Below are positions 1 to 10,404 of a stretch of 64,000 nucleotides of DNA, piece after piece. A program made the position numbers and the translations under genes. The first letter of the stretch is position 1; every line of letters begins with the position of its first letter. The notes beneath the pieces are model-generated. The model saw only the letters and a program-made list of their open reading frames with translations, did not search any database and was not told the origin of the DNA. The DNA lies in NCBI RefSeq assembly GCF_000607165.1, contig NZ_JFZG01000025.1, positions 248,001 through 312,000 on the forward strand, given 5' to 3'. The DNA is from Ralstonia pickettii (GTDB taxonomy: Bacteria; Pseudomonadota; Gammaproteobacteria; Burkholderiales; Burkholderiaceae).

Positions 1-471
1 GAGGCGTTTCCTTACTGGCTTGCGCTGTTCGAACAGGAGCCCAGCGCGCACAACGCACTACAGTTGGCGACCACCTCGGTCATGTGCGGCGAATTGAAGC
101 GCGGCGAAGCGTGGCTGGTGAAGTTCGACGAGGTCAATGAGCAGACGCACGAAATGTCCAGCGTCACGGCCCGCACGCAGTTCATCTCGTCGCTCACGCA
201 GAGCGGGCACATGGCCGAAGCGTTGCCGTACCTGGATTGGCTGCGCGATGTCTATGCGCATGTCCGCATTACGGATTCGCATTTTCTGTACATGCGCGGC
301 ATCCCGTTCTTCCTCAGCTTCCTGGAGAACAGCCTGCCCATTCTCAAGGCAAACATGCCGAACGACAGGATCGTCGATTGGTATGGAACTTTGGTGGGAA
401 AATTGGACGAGGAAGGCGAGGCACAACTTGAGCAGTGGCGGCAATCATTGGTTGTCACGGCGGGCACTTGA
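1..471 (+). CDS. hypothetical protein, 5' truncated by window edge
   Basis: The frame is open from the first base, so the true start lies outside the window; at least 156 residues are visible. I do not recognise the family. The protein is soluble-looking, with alternating amphipathic helices that could be a TPR-like or helical-repeat fold, and it has no signal or membrane segment in the visible part. A lipoprotein gene starts 36 bases downstream on the same strand, so the two may be co-transcribed. Its function cannot be assigned from this fragment. Confidence 0.6.
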   Translation, partial: EAFPYWLALFEQEPSAHNALQLATTSVMCGELKRGEAWLVKFDEVNEQTHEMSSVTARTQFISSLTQSGHMAEALPYLDWLRDVYAHVRITDSHFLYMRGIPFFLSFLENSLPILKANMPNDRIVDWYGTLVGKLDEEGEAQLEQWRQSLVVTAGT

Positions 472-506
472 ACGTGCCCTGCTGCGACACCAGCGTGCAA
501 AGTGAT

Positions 507-986
507 ATGAGCAAGAGAGGCCTTTCGCGATTACTGGGGCTCTTCTGCATCGCAGTCGCCATTGCAGGCTGCACGCCAGACGATCCGCGCCCTAACACCA
601 ACGTTACAGCACTTTCGCAGCACATCCACCTCAGCATGCCTCCCGCGGCTGCCCGCTTCGAGATAGCCACCCTTCCAGAGCGCAACGACGAAGGCGTACC
701 AGGGCCGACGGACTACGTTGCCCTGATCGCTGCGATCCGGCCACAGGGCCCCGACAACGCGATCATCGCGAATCAGCCCCGCATTGGTGAAGCGGCCGCA
801 GTTCCGGAAGCGTTCCTGCGTGCCTGGCTTTCCGAGGCAGAGAAAGACGCATTGCAACGAGCAGCCGCGCCAGGCGGTACGGCGTACAACATCAGAGCGT
901 TGACGAGCCAGGCCGCCAAACGCGCGATCGCAGTCCCCCTGAATGCCGGCGAGTGGGTCTTATACATCGAGTACGTCGCGCCATAG
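507..986 (+). CDS. small putative lipoprotein
   Basis: A 159-residue protein starts with MSKRGLSRLLGLF and has a short hydrophobic stretch ending in a lipobox (AIAGC, Cys near residue 22), so it is predicted to be lipidated and held in the cell envelope. The frame is open further upstream, but the ATG at 507 gives a proper type II signal peptide and was chosen for that reason. The mature part (proline-rich start, then a mixed alpha/beta domain ending VLYIEYVAP) matches no family I recognise. It follows the partial gene closely and ends 26 bases before the convergent ftsK stop. Confidence 0.65.
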   Translation: MSKRGLSRLLGLFCIAVAIAGCTPDDPRPNTNVTALSQHIHLSMPPAAARFEIATLPERNDEGVPGPTDYVALIAAIRPQGPDNAIIANQPRIGEAAAVPEAFLRAWLSEAEKDALQRAAAPGGTAYNIRALTSQAAKRAIAVPLNAGEWVLYIEYVAP

Positions 987-1012
987 CCGTCAGCCCTTCA
1001 AGGGGCGATCAA

Positions 1013-3748
1013 CTACTCCCCCGCAGCGGGCGCCAGCACCTCACGCTGCCCATTGCGCCCCATCGGCGACACCAGCCCAGCCGCTTCCATCTGCTCAATC
1101 AGCCGCGCGGCACGGTTGTAACCAATGCGCAGTTGACGCTGCACGGAGGAAATCGACGCGCGGCGCGTGTTGAGCACAAACGCCGCGGCTTCGTCGTAGA
1201 GCGGATCGGCTTCTGCGTCTGCGCTTTCGCCTCCGAACAAATCCCCGCTCGCGGCAGCTTCGGCTGGATCGCCGGCGAGGATGGCCTCGTCGTACTCGGG
1301 TTCACCAAATTGTTTCCAGTGTTCGACCACGCGGTGCACCTCTTCGTCGGCGACGAACGCGCCGTGCACGCGTTGCGGATAGCCGGTGCCCGGTGGCAAG
1401 AACAGCATGTCGCCCTGGCCAAGCAGCGATTCGGCGCCCATCTGATCGAGAATCGTGCGCGAGTCGATCTTGGATGACACCTGGAACGCCACACGCGTGG
1501 GAATGTTTGCCTTGATAAGGCCGGTGATGACGTCCACCGACGGCCGCTGCGTCGCCAGAATCAGGTGGATGCCGGCGGCGCGGGCCTTCTGTGCGAGGCG
1601 CGCGATCAGTTCTTCGATCTTCTTGCCGGCCACCATCATCAGGTCGGCCAGTTCGTCGATGACGACCACGATCAGCGGCAGCGTCGAGAGCGGCTCGGGC
1701 GCATCGGGCGTGAGCGAGAACGGGTTCGGCACCTTGCGGCCGGCCTGTTCCGCGGCCCGGATTTTCTGGTTGTAGCCGGCCAGGTTGCGCACACCCAGGG
1801 CCGACATCAGGCGGTAGCGCTTTTCCATTTCACCCACGCACCAGTTGAGCGCGTGCGCGGCCTGCTTCATGTCCGTCACGACCGGCGCGAGCAGATGCGG
1901 AATGCCCTCGTACACCGAGAGCTCCAGCATCTTCGGGTCGATCATGATCATGCGCACGTCGTCGGGCGTGGCCTTGTACAGCATCGACAGGATCATCGCG
2001 TTGACAGCCACCGATTTGCCCGAGCCGGTCGTGCCGGCCACGAGCAGGTGCGGTGCGCGCGCGAGATCGGTCACCACCGGGTTGCCGGTGATGTCCTTGC
2101 CCATGGCCAGCACGAGGTGCGACGCGTGCGACTGGAAATCCGCCGCGTTCACCACTTCCGACAAGCGGATCATTTCGCGCTTGACGTTGGGCAATTCCAG
2201 GCCCATACACGTCTTGCCCGGAATCGTCTCGACCACGCGGATGGACGTCACGCCCAGCGCGCGTGCCAGATCCTTCATCAGCCCGACGACTTGCGCGCCG
2301 CGCACGCCGATCGCGGGGTCGACCTCGAAACGCGTGATGACCGGGCCGGCCGAGGCGCCAACGACCGTCACCGGTACCTTGAACTCCGCCAAGCGCTGGG
2401 CGATCAGGTTGCTGGTCTCTTCCAGATGTTCGGCGGAGACCGCTTCCGCGCTGGTTGATGCGGCGGTCAGCAATGCGGCGCCCGGCAAGCGGTAGTCGAC
2501 GATGCGCGGTGCAGCAGGAGCCGGAACAGGAGCCGGCGCCGGTGCCGGCACGGGTACTGCGGCGACTGCCGGTGCCGCACGTGACACCACCTCCCCCACC
2601 ACGGCAGGCAAGACGATGCGCGGCTTGGGCGTGGGCAATGCAGGTGCTGCTTCGGGCTGCGCGACCGGCTCGATAACCGGCGTGGCGGGCAGCACTTCCG
2701 CCTTGGGCAGTGCTTCGACAATCAGAGCGGCTTCAGCTTCAACTACCGGCTCGGCAACCTCCGGCTCGGGCATCGTCGCTACGGCGGGCGCCATCAGCCC
2801 GCGCAGTTCGGCCAGGAGCGCTTCCGCCTCCTGACGTACAGCATCCAGGTCGACGGTCTGGGTTTCTGCAACGGCGGCTTGCGCTTCCACCAGCTCCGGC
2901 GCCGTCGGCTCGGGCAGGACAACCGACTCGGTTGGCGGCGTAGCCTGCGTCTCAGGTGCCGCTGGCGCTGGTGCCTTTGTCTGCAGACCCAGTTGTGGTT
3001 GATGGAACGGGCTGCTGACGATGGTGGCACGCGGCTTTGGGCGTGCTGGAGGCGCTTGCGGCGGAATGGCTGCTGCGGCAGGCGGCGCCGTCTTCGCGCT
3101 TGCGGGCGCGTCTGCCGGCGCGCCCTTCTTTGCGTCGAGCAGCGGCCAGATCTCGCCCGGCTGCGGCGGCGAGGGGCGCGTGCGCGGGGGTGGCTGCCAT
3201 GCGGGCTGCCGTCGCGCAGAAACGGCTTCGATGCCACGGTGACGCACGGCCGGCTGCGCGGGGCCGGTGTTACCGCTCCAACGCGCCTCCCCTGCCCCGC
3301 CGAGGCCGAGCGCGGTCGGCTTCAAGCCGTCGTCAACGGGCTCATCGTGGCGTGTGTCCGGCTCGGAAGACGCCTCGGTATCAGCAGTGCGGTGGCGGTT
3401 GAACACTTGACCCCACGATCGCCCGAACACCATGGGCGCGACCCAGATCAGCACACCGAGCATCAGCAGGAACGCGCCCGTCCAGCCCAGCATGTGCGAG
3501 AACAGCGACGATACTGCGCGCCCGGCAGCACCTCCGGCCTTGTCCTGCGGATCGGCGCCAGAGGTCAGGGCTTCAAGCGCGGCGCTGGCGCTCAGGGCGA
3601 CGAGCGTCACCAGCCAGAGCCGCACGGTGCCCCGGCCTTTCAGAAAATCCCGCTCCCCCGCCAGCGCGCGCGTTACGTACCGCCACACCAACGGCAGCAG
3701 CCACACGGTGGAAATGCCAAACCAGCCAAGCACCATTTCAAACGCCAT
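1013..3748 (-). CDS. ftsK: DNA translocase FtsK
   Basis: FtsK/SpoIIIE-type septal DNA pump that moves chromosome ends away from the division site and activates XerCD recombination. With the ATG at 3748 it has 911 residues: about three N-terminal membrane segments (residues ~1-23, 43-60, 83-107), a long Ala/Pro/Glu-rich linker, the RecA-like motor with Walker A GTTGSGKS near residue 568, and a C-terminal winged-helix gamma domain ([20 protein letters not shown]) that reads KOPS sites. The frame stays open to 4576, but that extension is low-complexity and overlaps another gene, so it was excluded; an ATG at 3793 is an alternative. Burkholderiaceae often carry two FtsK paralogues, and I cannot tell which one this is. 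Confidence 0.93.
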   Translation of the reverse strand: MAFEMVLGWFGISTVWLLPLVWRYVTRALAGERDFLKGRGTVRLWLVTLVALSASAALEALTSGADPQDKAGGAAGRAVSSLFSHMLGWTGAFLLMLGVLIWVAPMVFGRSWGQVFNRHRTADTEASSEPDTRHDEPVDDGLKPTALGLGGAGEARWSGNTGPAQPAVRHRGIEAVSARRQPAWQPPPRTRPSPPQPGEIWPLLDAKKGAPADAPASAKTAPPAAAAIPPQAPPARPKPRATIVSSPFHQPQLGLQTKAPAPAAPETQATPPTESVVLPEPTAPELVEAQAAVAETQTVDLDAVRQEAEALLAELRGLMAPAVATMPEPEVAEPVVEAEAALIVEALPKAEVLPATPVIEPVAQPEAAPALPTPKPRIVLPAVVGEVVSRAAPAVAAVPVPAPAPAPVPAPAAPRIVDYRLPGAALLTAASTSAEAVSAEHLEETSNLIAQRLAEFKVPVTVVGASAGPVITRFEVDPAIGVRGAQVVGLMKDLARALGVTSIRVVETIPGKTCMGLELPNVKREMIRLSEVVNAADFQSHASHLVLAMGKDITGNPVVTDLARAPHLLVAGTTGSGKSVAVNAMILSMLYKATPDDVRMIMIDPKMLELSVYEGIPHLLAPVVTDMKQAAHALNWCVGEMEKRYRLMSALGVRNLAGYNQKIRAAEQAGRKVPNPFSLTPDAPEPLSTLPLIVVVIDELADLMMVAGKKIEELIARLAQKARAAGIHLILATQRPSVDVITGLIKANIPTRVAFQVSSKIDSRTILDQMGAESLLGQGDMLFLPPGTGYPQRVHGAFVADEEVHRVVEHWKQFGEPEYDEAILAGDPAEAAASGDLFGGESADAEADPLYDEAAAFVLNTRRASISSVQRQLRIGYNRAARLIEQMEAAGLVSPMGRNGQREVLAPAAGE

Positions 3749-3853
3749 CTGCAAATGCCAGGCCGCGATTGTAGCGGGGCGCGCCACCGTCATGAGAATC
3801 GCCCGACCGAAAAACACCCGGCCGGGCTTACTGACAACACGATTCAGCGCAGC

Positions 3854-4207
3854 GTGCCCGATGCAGTGGCCCGTGTGCTTGCGCTGCACGCGGCCGTGCT
3901 GTTCTCGGTGGTCGCGGCCGGGGTGGGCGCCTATATCGGCTCGCTGGCGGGTGCGATGCTCGCCACCCGCGACGAGCCCAATCCCGCGCAGCCGCACGAC
4001 GCCACCCTGCGCACGCGCCATTCCGGCGTGCTGCTGGCGGCGCGCGTGACACCCGAGCGCGAGGCCGAAGCCGCGCGCATTCTGGCCAGCGCCGGCGGGA
4101 TGGATGTCGAAGAAGCCGCAGGCCGCTGGCGCAACGGCGAGTGGGTCGACTTCGACCCGCTCAGCCCTGCCAAGCTCAATCCGAAGATTGCTCAGCGGGC
4201 TGCGTGA
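3854..4207 (+). CDS. small glycine-zipper membrane protein, probably N-terminally truncated
   Basis: About 117 residues from a GTG at 3854. It has one hydrophobic segment with a glycine-zipper pattern ([16 protein letters not shown]), a charged loop, then a compact domain ([20 protein letters not shown]...) ending with [11 protein letters not shown]. From memory, this C-terminal half resembles longer stress-type membrane proteins that carry an extra N-terminal alpha/beta domain; that domain is absent here. The start codon has no clear ribosome binding site. It lies divergent from ftsK and converges with exuT, 22 bases apart. It could be a relic or a genuine short form. Confidence 0.45.
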   Translation: MPDAVARVLALHAAVLFSVVAAGVGAYIGSLAGAMLATRDEPNPAQPHDATLRTRHSGVLLAARVTPEREAEAARILASAGGMDVEEAAGRWRNGEWVDFDPLSPAKLNPKIAQRAA

Positions 4208-4229
4208 TCGACGTTGGCGACAAGAGAAA

Positions 4230-5531
4230 TCAAACCGCCGTACTGGGCGCCGTTCCGCCTCGCTGCACTGGCACCGGACGCGCCTGGTTATCGTTGAGCA
4301 TGGTCCACACGAGGATGGCCGCCACGATGTCGAACACGGCCAGCGCCACGAACAGCGGGTTGTAGCCGATGGTCGTTGCCAGCGTGCCGACCGCCAGCGA
4401 GAAGAGCATGCCGCCCAGGTAGCCCGACATGCCTGCCAGCCCCACGGCCGTGCCGACTTCATGCTTGCCGAACATGTCAGACGTGAGCGTGTAGAGCGCG
4501 CCAGAGAGCGTCTGGTGCGCAAAGCCACCCACGCAAAACAGCGCAATCGCCGTGTAGGGGCTCGTCGCCAGACCAATGCAAGCCGGGCCGATCATGCACA
4601 GACAGCCCGTCACCATCACCAGCTTGCGAGACGTCACGAGCGATACCGAGAAGCGCTTCTGGAACCACGGCGCCAGATAGCCACCGAGCACGCAGCCCAC
4701 GTCTGCCGCCAGGAACGGCAGCCAAGCAAACAGGGCGATCTCTTTCAGGTTCATATGGCGCTCGGTGGCCATATAAAGCGGAATCCAATAATTGAACGTC
4801 TGCCACGCCGGCTCCGACAGAAAGCGCGGGATGGCGATGCCCCAGAACCGGCGGCCACTGACGATCTTGCCCCACGAGGGCTTGGGCGCATTCGCGTGGT
4901 CGTCCGAGGTTTCCTGGCCGGCGCGGATGTAATCGCGCTCCTCTTCCGACAAGCGGTGATGTTTGGCCGGCACGCGATACAGCAGGAACCACAGCACGCT
5001 CCACACCAACCCGATCCCGCCGATCACGACAAAGGCAAAGCGCCAGTTGCCGTGCAAGATGCACCAGACCACCAGCGGAGGCGCCACCACCGCGCCCACG
5101 GAGGAGCCAATGTTGAACCAGCCGGTTGCAATCGACCGCTCCTTGGCTGGGAACCACTCCGCCGTTGCCCGCAGCGCCGAAGGAAAACCTGCTGCTTCCG
5201 TCATCCCGAGCATCGCGCGGAACGCGGCCAGCGACAGCCAGCTTCCCGCCGTACTGTGCAGCAGGCAGACCACCGACCACGCCGCCGCAAACAGCGCAAA
5301 ACCCAGCTTGGTGCCCAGCACGTCAAGGACGTAACCCGCCACTGGCTGCATCACCATGTAGGCCGCCTGGAATGCCGCAACGATGTAGCCGTACTGCTGC
5401 GTGCTGATGTTCAGCACCTTGTTCACTTCGGGCGCCGCCACGGCCAGCGCATTGCGGGCCAGGTAGTTCATGATCAGGCCGCTGAGTACCAGGACGATGA
5501 TCCACCAGCGCAAGCCTTTGATGGGTTTCAT
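4230..5531 (-). CDS. exuT: MFS hexuronate transporter (ExuT-like)
   Basis: 433-residue major facilitator of the anion:cation symporter family with about 12 membrane segments; it should import galacturonate or glucuronate by proton symport. The first helix contains the typical [15 protein letters not shown] segment, followed by [12 protein letters not shown], a motif common to ExuT/GudP transporters. The start is supported by an upstream AGGAGA. It is the last gene of the uronate/aldarate operon, directly downstream of the lactonase and uronate dehydrogenase genes, which argues for uronate rather than aldarate as substrate. A second transporter of the same family (10405-11757) lies in the operon. 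Confidence 0.85.
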   Translation of the reverse strand: MKPIKGLRWWIIVLVLSGLIMNYLARNALAVAAPEVNKVLNISTQQYGYIVAAFQAAYMVMQPVAGYVLDVLGTKLGFALFAAAWSVVCLLHSTAGSWLSLAAFRAMLGMTEAAGFPSALRATAEWFPAKERSIATGWFNIGSSVGAVVAPPLVVWCILHGNWRFAFVVIGGIGLVWSVLWFLLYRVPAKHHRLSEEERDYIRAGQETSDDHANAPKPSWGKIVSGRRFWGIAIPRFLSEPAWQTFNYWIPLYMATERHMNLKEIALFAWLPFLAADVGCVLGGYLAPWFQKRFSVSLVTSRKLVMVTGCLCMIGPACIGLATSPYTAIALFCVGGFAHQTLSGALYTLTSDMFGKHEVGTAVGLAGMSGYLGGMLFSLAVGTLATTIGYNPLFVALAVFDIVAAILVWTMLNDNQARPVPVQRGGTAPSTAV

Positions 5532-5585
5532 GTGTTGTCTCCTAAGAGCCCCGGTGTGTTCTTGTGTGCGGGGCGTATTGCAGGT

Positions 5586-6488
5586 TCAAAGGTGCAAGAC
5601 GGGTTCCGGCAATCCGGTCACGCCCGGGCGCACGGCAAACGTGGCGCCCGAGAGCGGGTCGTCGCCGATCAGGATCGACGTAACGAACAGGGTATCCAGC
5701 CCAGGCCCGCCGAACGCGCACATGGCAGGTTTGGACGTGGGAATGGCGATGCTCCGATCGAGACGACCGTCCGGCGTGAAGCGATGCACAAACCCCGCAT
5801 CGTTACCGCAGATCCAGTAGCAGCCGTCGGCATCCACCGCAGCGCCATCGGGGCGGCCCGGGTGCGCATTCATGTCGATGAAGACGCGGCGGTTGTGCGG
5901 CGTGCCGCTGTCAACGTCGTAGTCGAAGGCCCAGATGGTCTGGCGGCTTGCGTGCGAATCCGACAGATACATCGTCTTGCCGTCGGGGCTGAAGGCCAGG
6001 CCGTTCGGCACGATCAGATCGTCGATGACGGCATCGACACGCCCGGCGCGAGCGGCCTCCGCGTCAAAGCGATACAGCTTGCCGAGCGGCAGACCTAGCG
6101 AGGTGTCGAACACCATCGTGCCGGCCCACAAACGGCCCTGGCGGTCGCAGCGGCCGTCGTTGAAGCGCATGTCAGGGCGCGAGTGCGCCACCGTGGCGAG
6201 ACGCTGCAGCGGGCCAAGCTCGGCGCCGGCGCGGGGCTGTGGTGCGAGGAAGATGCCCGTCTCCATGGCCATCGCCCAACCGTTGGACGTCATGGCAATA
6301 CAGCCGGCCATCTCGGGCAGCGCCCAGCTGTTGGTCTGGCCGGAGAAGAAGTTCCAGCGCCACAGCCTGCGGCCCGGAATGTCCGTCCAGTACAGCGCCT
6401 GCTCGCCGGCGTGCCAGATGGGGCTTTCGCCCACACCGCATTGCATGCTGCCAACGCGCTCGACAGTCGGCTCTACATTCACTTGCAT
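5586..6488 (-). CDS. SMP-30/gluconolactonase family lactonase (uronolactone hydrolase)
   Basis: 300-residue six-bladed beta-propeller lactonase. Family features are visible: GESPIWHAGEQALYWTDIPG near the N-terminus, FNDGRCDRQGRLWAGTM in the middle and VPNGLAFSPDGKTMYLSDS, which supply the Glu, Asn and Asp ligands of the divalent metal. Cytoplasmic, with no signal peptide. It starts four bases downstream of the udh stop. The expected role is to open the aldarolactone made by uronate dehydrogenase, giving galactarate or glucarate. The frame extends further upstream, but the ATG at 6488 fits the family N-terminus. Confidence 0.85.
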   Translation of the reverse strand: MQVNVEPTVERVGSMQCGVGESPIWHAGEQALYWTDIPGRRLWRWNFFSGQTNSWALPEMAGCIAMTSNGWAMAMETGIFLAPQPRAGAELGPLQRLATVAHSRPDMRFNDGRCDRQGRLWAGTMVFDTSLGLPLGKLYRFDAEAARAGRVDAVIDDLIVPNGLAFSPDGKTMYLSDSHASRQTIWAFDYDVDSGTPHNRRVFIDMNAHPGRPDGAAVDADGCYWICGNDAGFVHRFTPDGRLDRSIAIPTSKPAMCAFGGPGLDTLFVTSILIGDDPLSGATFAVRPGVTGLPEPVLHL

Positions 6489-6492
6489 TGCG

Positions 6493-7338
6493 TCAGTCTC
6501 CGAACGGGCCGGCTTTGACAAACGCTCCGCCCTGGTACTGCGCAGCCGGGTCATCGGCGGGCAGCGGCGGTTGTGCTTCGACCTGTGTGCGGAAGATCTC
6601 GCTCGTCTCCGTAGGTGTGTAGCCAAGGTGCGCGGCGTGGCGGTTGTCCCACCAGCGGTCGCGATTGTTCGACATGCCGTACACCACGGTAAAACCCACG
6701 CTCGGCACGAACAAGGCGCGGCGGATAAGCTGCTCCAGGTCGTCGTAGCCGAGCCAGGTGACGAGCATGCGGCGGTCCTTCGCTTCTGCAAACGAAGAGC
6801 CGATGCGGATGGCCACCGTTTCGATGCCGTAGCGATCGAAATAGAAACTGGCCAGCTGCTCGCCAAACACCTTGCTCAGCCCGTAGTAGCCATCGGGCTT
6901 GGTGGGCGAGGTGCTGTCGATCACCTCACCCTGCTTGTAAAAGCCGATGGTGTGGTTCGAGCTGGCGAACACGATGCGGCGCACGCCATGACGACGGGCA
7001 GCTTCGTACAGGTTGTAGGTCCCTGCGATGTTGGCCGGCAAGATCTCTTCAAACGGCCGCTCGACCGACACGCCGCCAAGATGCACGATCGCATCCGTAC
7101 CGGCGACAAGCGCATCGACGGCCTTCGCATCCGCCAGGTCACACGGTGCGAGCTCCTCGCCGGTGCGCGCTTCGCCAAGATTTGATATATCAGACAAGCG
7201 CAAAAAATCGGCGTATTTGGGCAGACGCTCGCGCAGCACCTTGCCGAGGTTGCCGCCTGCGCCAGTGAGCAGCAGGCGGTGGCAACGCGTGGTCACACCC
7301 GCGAGCGGGTCGGGTTGAACGTGTACTTCAGTGGTCAT
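6493..7338 (-). CDS. udh: uronate dehydrogenase
   Basis: 281-residue extended short-chain dehydrogenase that oxidises D-galacturonate or D-glucuronate with NAD to the aldarolactone. The nucleotide-binding motif TGAGGNLG is at residues 25-32, the SSNH catalytic serine segment near 126-129, and the YxxxK pair is Tyr152/Lys156. The sequence around IGFYKQGEVIDSTSPTKPDG is typical of bacterial Udh. It sits between garD (upstream, one base apart) and the lactonase gene, so enzyme and lactonase act consecutively. About 15 N-terminal residues precede the fold and may be extra. Confidence 0.9.
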   Translation of the reverse strand: MTTEVHVQPDPLAGVTTRCHRLLLTGAGGNLGKVLRERLPKYADFLRLSDISNLGEARTGEELAPCDLADAKAVDALVAGTDAIVHLGGVSVERPFEEILPANIAGTYNLYEAARRHGVRRIVFASSNHTIGFYKQGEVIDSTSPTKPDGYYGLSKVFGEQLASFYFDRYGIETVAIRIGSSFAEAKDRRMLVTWLGYDDLEQLIRRALFVPSVGFTVVYGMSNNRDRWWDNRHAAHLGYTPTETSEIFRTQVEAQPPLPADDPAAQYQGGAFVKAGPFGD

Positions 7339-7339
7339 A

Positions 7340-8941
7340 TCAGGTCACCGGGGCGGGATTGAACAGCGCCAGCGCATTATGCAGGCCCAGCTTGTCGGCG
7401 CAAACTTCCTTGCGGCCGCTCGCCACGTCAAGAATCAGGTGGAACAGCTCCCAGCCGATGTCGGCAATGCTCGCTTCGCCCGTGGCAATGCGGCCGGCGT
7501 CGAGGTCGATCAGGTCGTGCCAGCGCTCGGACAGCGCCTTGCGCGTCGATACCTTGATGACCGGGGCCATGGCCAGTCCATACGGCGTGCCGCGGCCGGT
7601 GGTGAATACCTGCAGGTTCATGCCAGAGGCCAACTGCAACGTGCCGCACACGAAATCGCTCGCGGGTGTCGCGGCAAAGATCAGGCCCTTGCGACGCACC
7701 TTCTCGCCCGGACCGAGCACGTCAACGATAGGCGTGCTGCCCGACTTGACGATCGAACCCAGCGCCTTTTCCACCACGTTGGACAGGCCGCCTTTCTTGT
7801 TCCCCGGCGACGGGTTGGCGCTGCGGTCAGTCTGGCCGCCGCTCAGGTAGTTGTCGTACCAGGCCATCTCGCGCAGCAGCGCACGGCCGACGTCTTCGTC
7901 AATGGCGCGCGGCGTAAGCAGATGGATGGCGTCACGCACTTCGGTCACTTCCGAGAACATCACGGTACCGCCTGCGCGCACGATCAGGTCCGCCGCAAAA
8001 CCCACTGCGGGGTTGGCCGTTACACCCGAAAACGCGTCGCTGCCGCCGCACTGCACCCCGACCACGAGATCGGACGCCGGGCAGGTTTCGCGCTGGCGCT
8101 TGTTCAGGTGTTCCAGGCGGCGCTCGGCCATCTCCATGATGGCGTCGGTCATGCCGATGAAGCCGTCGAAGGCTTCGTCCTGCAGACGCAGCACCGGCGA
8201 ATCCGCCGTGCCTGCCACTTCGATGGGAATACGGCCACCCGGCGCGAGCCTTTCCGGCACGAGGCGTTCGGGCACGAGCTTTTCGCAGCCCAGGCCGATC
8301 ACCATGATCTCGCCGCCAAAATTCGGGTTCAGCGCCAGGTTCTGCAGCGTGCGAATCGGCACGATGGCGGCCGGCGCATTGATGGCGACGCCGCAGCCGT
8401 ACACGTGGTTGAGCGCCACCACGTCGTCAACGTTCGGGAAGCGCGGGAGCAGCTCGCGCTTGATGCGGCCGACCACGTAGTCCGTCACACCCGCCACGCA
8501 CTGCACGCTGGTCATGATGCCGAGCACGTTCTTCGTGCCGACCGTGCCGTCTGCGTTGCGATAGCCCTCGAAGGTGTAGCCCTCCAGTTTGGCCAGCTTG
8601 GGATCGGGGCGCGTGGCCAGCGGCAGCTCATCCAGCGCGGGTGCGGACGGTAGCTTCACGGCGTGCTCATTGACCCAGCTACCGCGCGGAAGCGGCTTCA
8701 CGGCATAGCCGATCACCTCGTTGTAGCGGATGATGGCGTCGCCTTCGGCCAGGTCGACCAGCGCCACCTTGTGGCCTTGCGGCACGCCTTCGACGAGCAC
8801 AGTGCCATCGGTCAGTGCCGTGCCGGCCGGCAAGCCGCGTGCATTGACGACGATGGCGACGTTGTCACCATCGTGCACGCGGATCGTCAGCGCCTTTTCA
8901 GTTGCGTTGCCGGCTTCAGGGGCCAGCGTCGGTTCAGACAT
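7340..8941 (-). CDS. garD: galactarate dehydratase (GarD/UxaA family)
   Basis: 533 residues with the two-part GarD architecture: an N-terminal SAF-like beta domain (residues ~15-100) and a large UxaA-type C-terminal domain containing conserved Cys/His segments ([25 protein letters not shown]). It dehydrates galactarate to 5-dehydro-4-deoxy-D-glucarate in the cytoplasm, usually with Fe2+. The ATG at 8941 was chosen because a CGGAG box precedes it; a TTG at 8980 that overlaps gudD is less likely. Coupled to gudD upstream and udh downstream. Confidence 0.9.
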   Translation of the reverse strand: MSEPTLAPEAGNATEKALTIRVHDGDNVAIVVNARGLPAGTALTDGTVLVEGVPQGHKVALVDLAEGDAIIRYNEVIGYAVKPLPRGSWVNEHAVKLPSAPALDELPLATRPDPKLAKLEGYTFEGYRNADGTVGTKNVLGIMTSVQCVAGVTDYVVGRIKRELLPRFPNVDDVVALNHVYGCGVAINAPAAIVPIRTLQNLALNPNFGGEIMVIGLGCEKLVPERLVPERLAPGGRIPIEVAGTADSPVLRLQDEAFDGFIGMTDAIMEMAERRLEHLNKRQRETCPASDLVVGVQCGGSDAFSGVTANPAVGFAADLIVRAGGTVMFSEVTEVRDAIHLLTPRAIDEDVGRALLREMAWYDNYLSGGQTDRSANPSPGNKKGGLSNVVEKALGSIVKSGSTPIVDVLGPGEKVRRKGLIFAATPASDFVCGTLQLASGMNLQVFTTGRGTPYGLAMAPVIKVSTRKALSERWHDLIDLDAGRIATGEASIADIGWELFHLILDVASGRKEVCADKLGLHNALALFNPAPVT

Positions 8942-8976
8942 CACAGACTCCGTGATTGATTCAAACGGGTTTTGCT

Positions 8977-10392
8977 TCAACGTCCCAGGCTCGGACGTTT
9001 CGGGTCATACATCCAGCCTGGCACGAGATATTGCATGGCCATGGCGTCGTCACGCGCGCCAGGGCCCAGGGTGTTGTAAAGCGCATGGGCCGCCATGACG
9101 CGCTCCATGTCGATTTCGATGCCAAGGCCCGGATGCTCCGGCACGGCCACGTGGCCGCCCTGGATGCGCAGCGGCTCATGCGTCAGGCGCTCCTCGGCTT
9201 CCTGCCAGATCCAGTGCGTATCGATGGCCGTGATGTTGCCCGGCGCGGCAGCGGCCACATGTGTGAACATCGCCAGCGACACATCGAAGTGGTTGTTGGA
9301 GTGTGAGCCCCACGTCAGGCCCCACTCGTCGCACAACTGCGCCACGCGCACGGAGCCTTGCATGGTCCAGAAATGCGGATCAGCCAACGGAATATCGACC
9401 GCATGCAGCTGGACGGCGTGGCCCATCTGGCGCCAATCGGTGGCGATCATGTTGGTGGCCGTCGGGATGCCGGTGGCACGCTTGAATTCGGCCATCACTT
9501 CACGGCCCGAGTAGCCGGCTTCGGGTCCGCACGGGTCTTCGGCATAGGCCAGCAGATGCCCCTGGCCCTTGCACAGCGCAATCGCCTCGTTGAGCGACCA
9601 TGCGCCATTCGGGTCCAGCGTCACACGGGCGTGCGGGAAGCGCGCCTTGATGGCGGCAATCGCTTCCATCTCTTCGGCACCGCGCATCACGCCGCCCTTG
9701 AGCTTGAAATCGGCAAAGCCGTAGCGCGCGGTGGCAGCTTCGGCCAGGCGTGCGATGGCGTCGGGCGTCATCGCGGCTTCGTGGCGCAGGCGCAGCCAGT
9801 CGTCGGCGCCGTTGGCGCCATCCAGGTATGGCAGGTCGGTCTTGCGACGGTCGCCCACGTAGAACAGGTAGGCGAGCATGGGCGCGCTATCGCGCTGCTG
9901 GCCGGCACCGAGCAGCTCTGCCACCGGCACCTCCAGGAACTGGCCAAGCAGATCGAGCAGCGCTGCCTCCACCGCCGTGATGACGTTGTCCATGCGCAGG
10001 TTGATCTCGTGCGGCTGGCGCAGCACGGCGGCTTCCGAGGCCGAGGTCACCTGGTGCACCGTCGCCTGGTGCGCGGCATTGCCGCCACCCGCCAGCGCCC
10101 GGCGAATGCTGTTCAGCACACCGTTGGTACGACCGATCGATTGACCAACCACCAGCGGAATCACGCGTTCCAGCGCCTGACGGATGCCCTCTCCGCCCGG
10201 CACCTCGCCCACGCCGGTGCGCCCGGCGTTGTCCTTCAGGATGACGAGGTTGCGCGTAAAGAACGGAGCATGCGCGCCGCACAGGTTCAGCAGCATGCTG
10301 TCGCGGCCCGCGACAGGGATCACCTGCATCTCCGTCACACGCGGTGTATGGGTGCGCGCGCCAGATTCGATCGATTGCAACGTCACTTCCAA
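8977..10392 (-). CDS. gudD: glucarate dehydratase
   Basis: 471-residue enolase-superfamily dehydratase that converts D-glucarate (and often L-idarate) to 5-dehydro-4-deoxyglucarate. The catalytic KxK motif is Lys230-Leu-Lys232, the metal ligands fit Asp260, Glu285 and Asn314, and the catalytic His is His364 in WGSHSNNH. These positions correspond to E. coli GudD with a constant +25 offset, caused by a longer N-terminus here. The operon holds both GudD and GarD, so both aldarate epimers can be channelled to the same keto-deoxy product. The gudP stop is 12 bases upstream. Confidence 0.93.
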   Translation of the reverse strand: MEVTLQSIESGARTHTPRVTEMQVIPVAGRDSMLLNLCGAHAPFFTRNLVILKDNAGRTGVGEVPGGEGIRQALERVIPLVVGQSIGRTNGVLNSIRRALAGGGNAAHQATVHQVTSASEAAVLRQPHEINLRMDNVITAVEAALLDLLGQFLEVPVAELLGAGQQRDSAPMLAYLFYVGDRRKTDLPYLDGANGADDWLRLRHEAAMTPDAIARLAEAATARYGFADFKLKGGVMRGAEEMEAIAAIKARFPHARVTLDPNGAWSLNEAIALCKGQGHLLAYAEDPCGPEAGYSGREVMAEFKRATGIPTATNMIATDWRQMGHAVQLHAVDIPLADPHFWTMQGSVRVAQLCDEWGLTWGSHSNNHFDVSLAMFTHVAAAAPGNITAIDTHWIWQEAEERLTHEPLRIQGGHVAVPEHPGLGIEIDMERVMAAHALYNTLGPGARDDAMAMQYLVPGWMYDPKRPSLGR

Positions 10393-10404
10393 GGCTCCCG
10401 TAGC

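Noticed and set aside
2467-3237. several plus- and minus-strand frames over the FtsK linker
   Set aside because: The Ala/Pro/Glu linker is repetitive and opens other frames by chance.
3749-4576. N-terminal extension of ftsK by 276 codons
   Set aside because: Low-complexity Arg-rich sequence overlapping the exuT 3' end and another gene; the FtsK membrane segments begin at 3748.
4104-6098. 664-codon plus-strand frame
   Set aside because: Antisense to exuT and the lactonase gene, Arg/His-rich, no recognisable fold.
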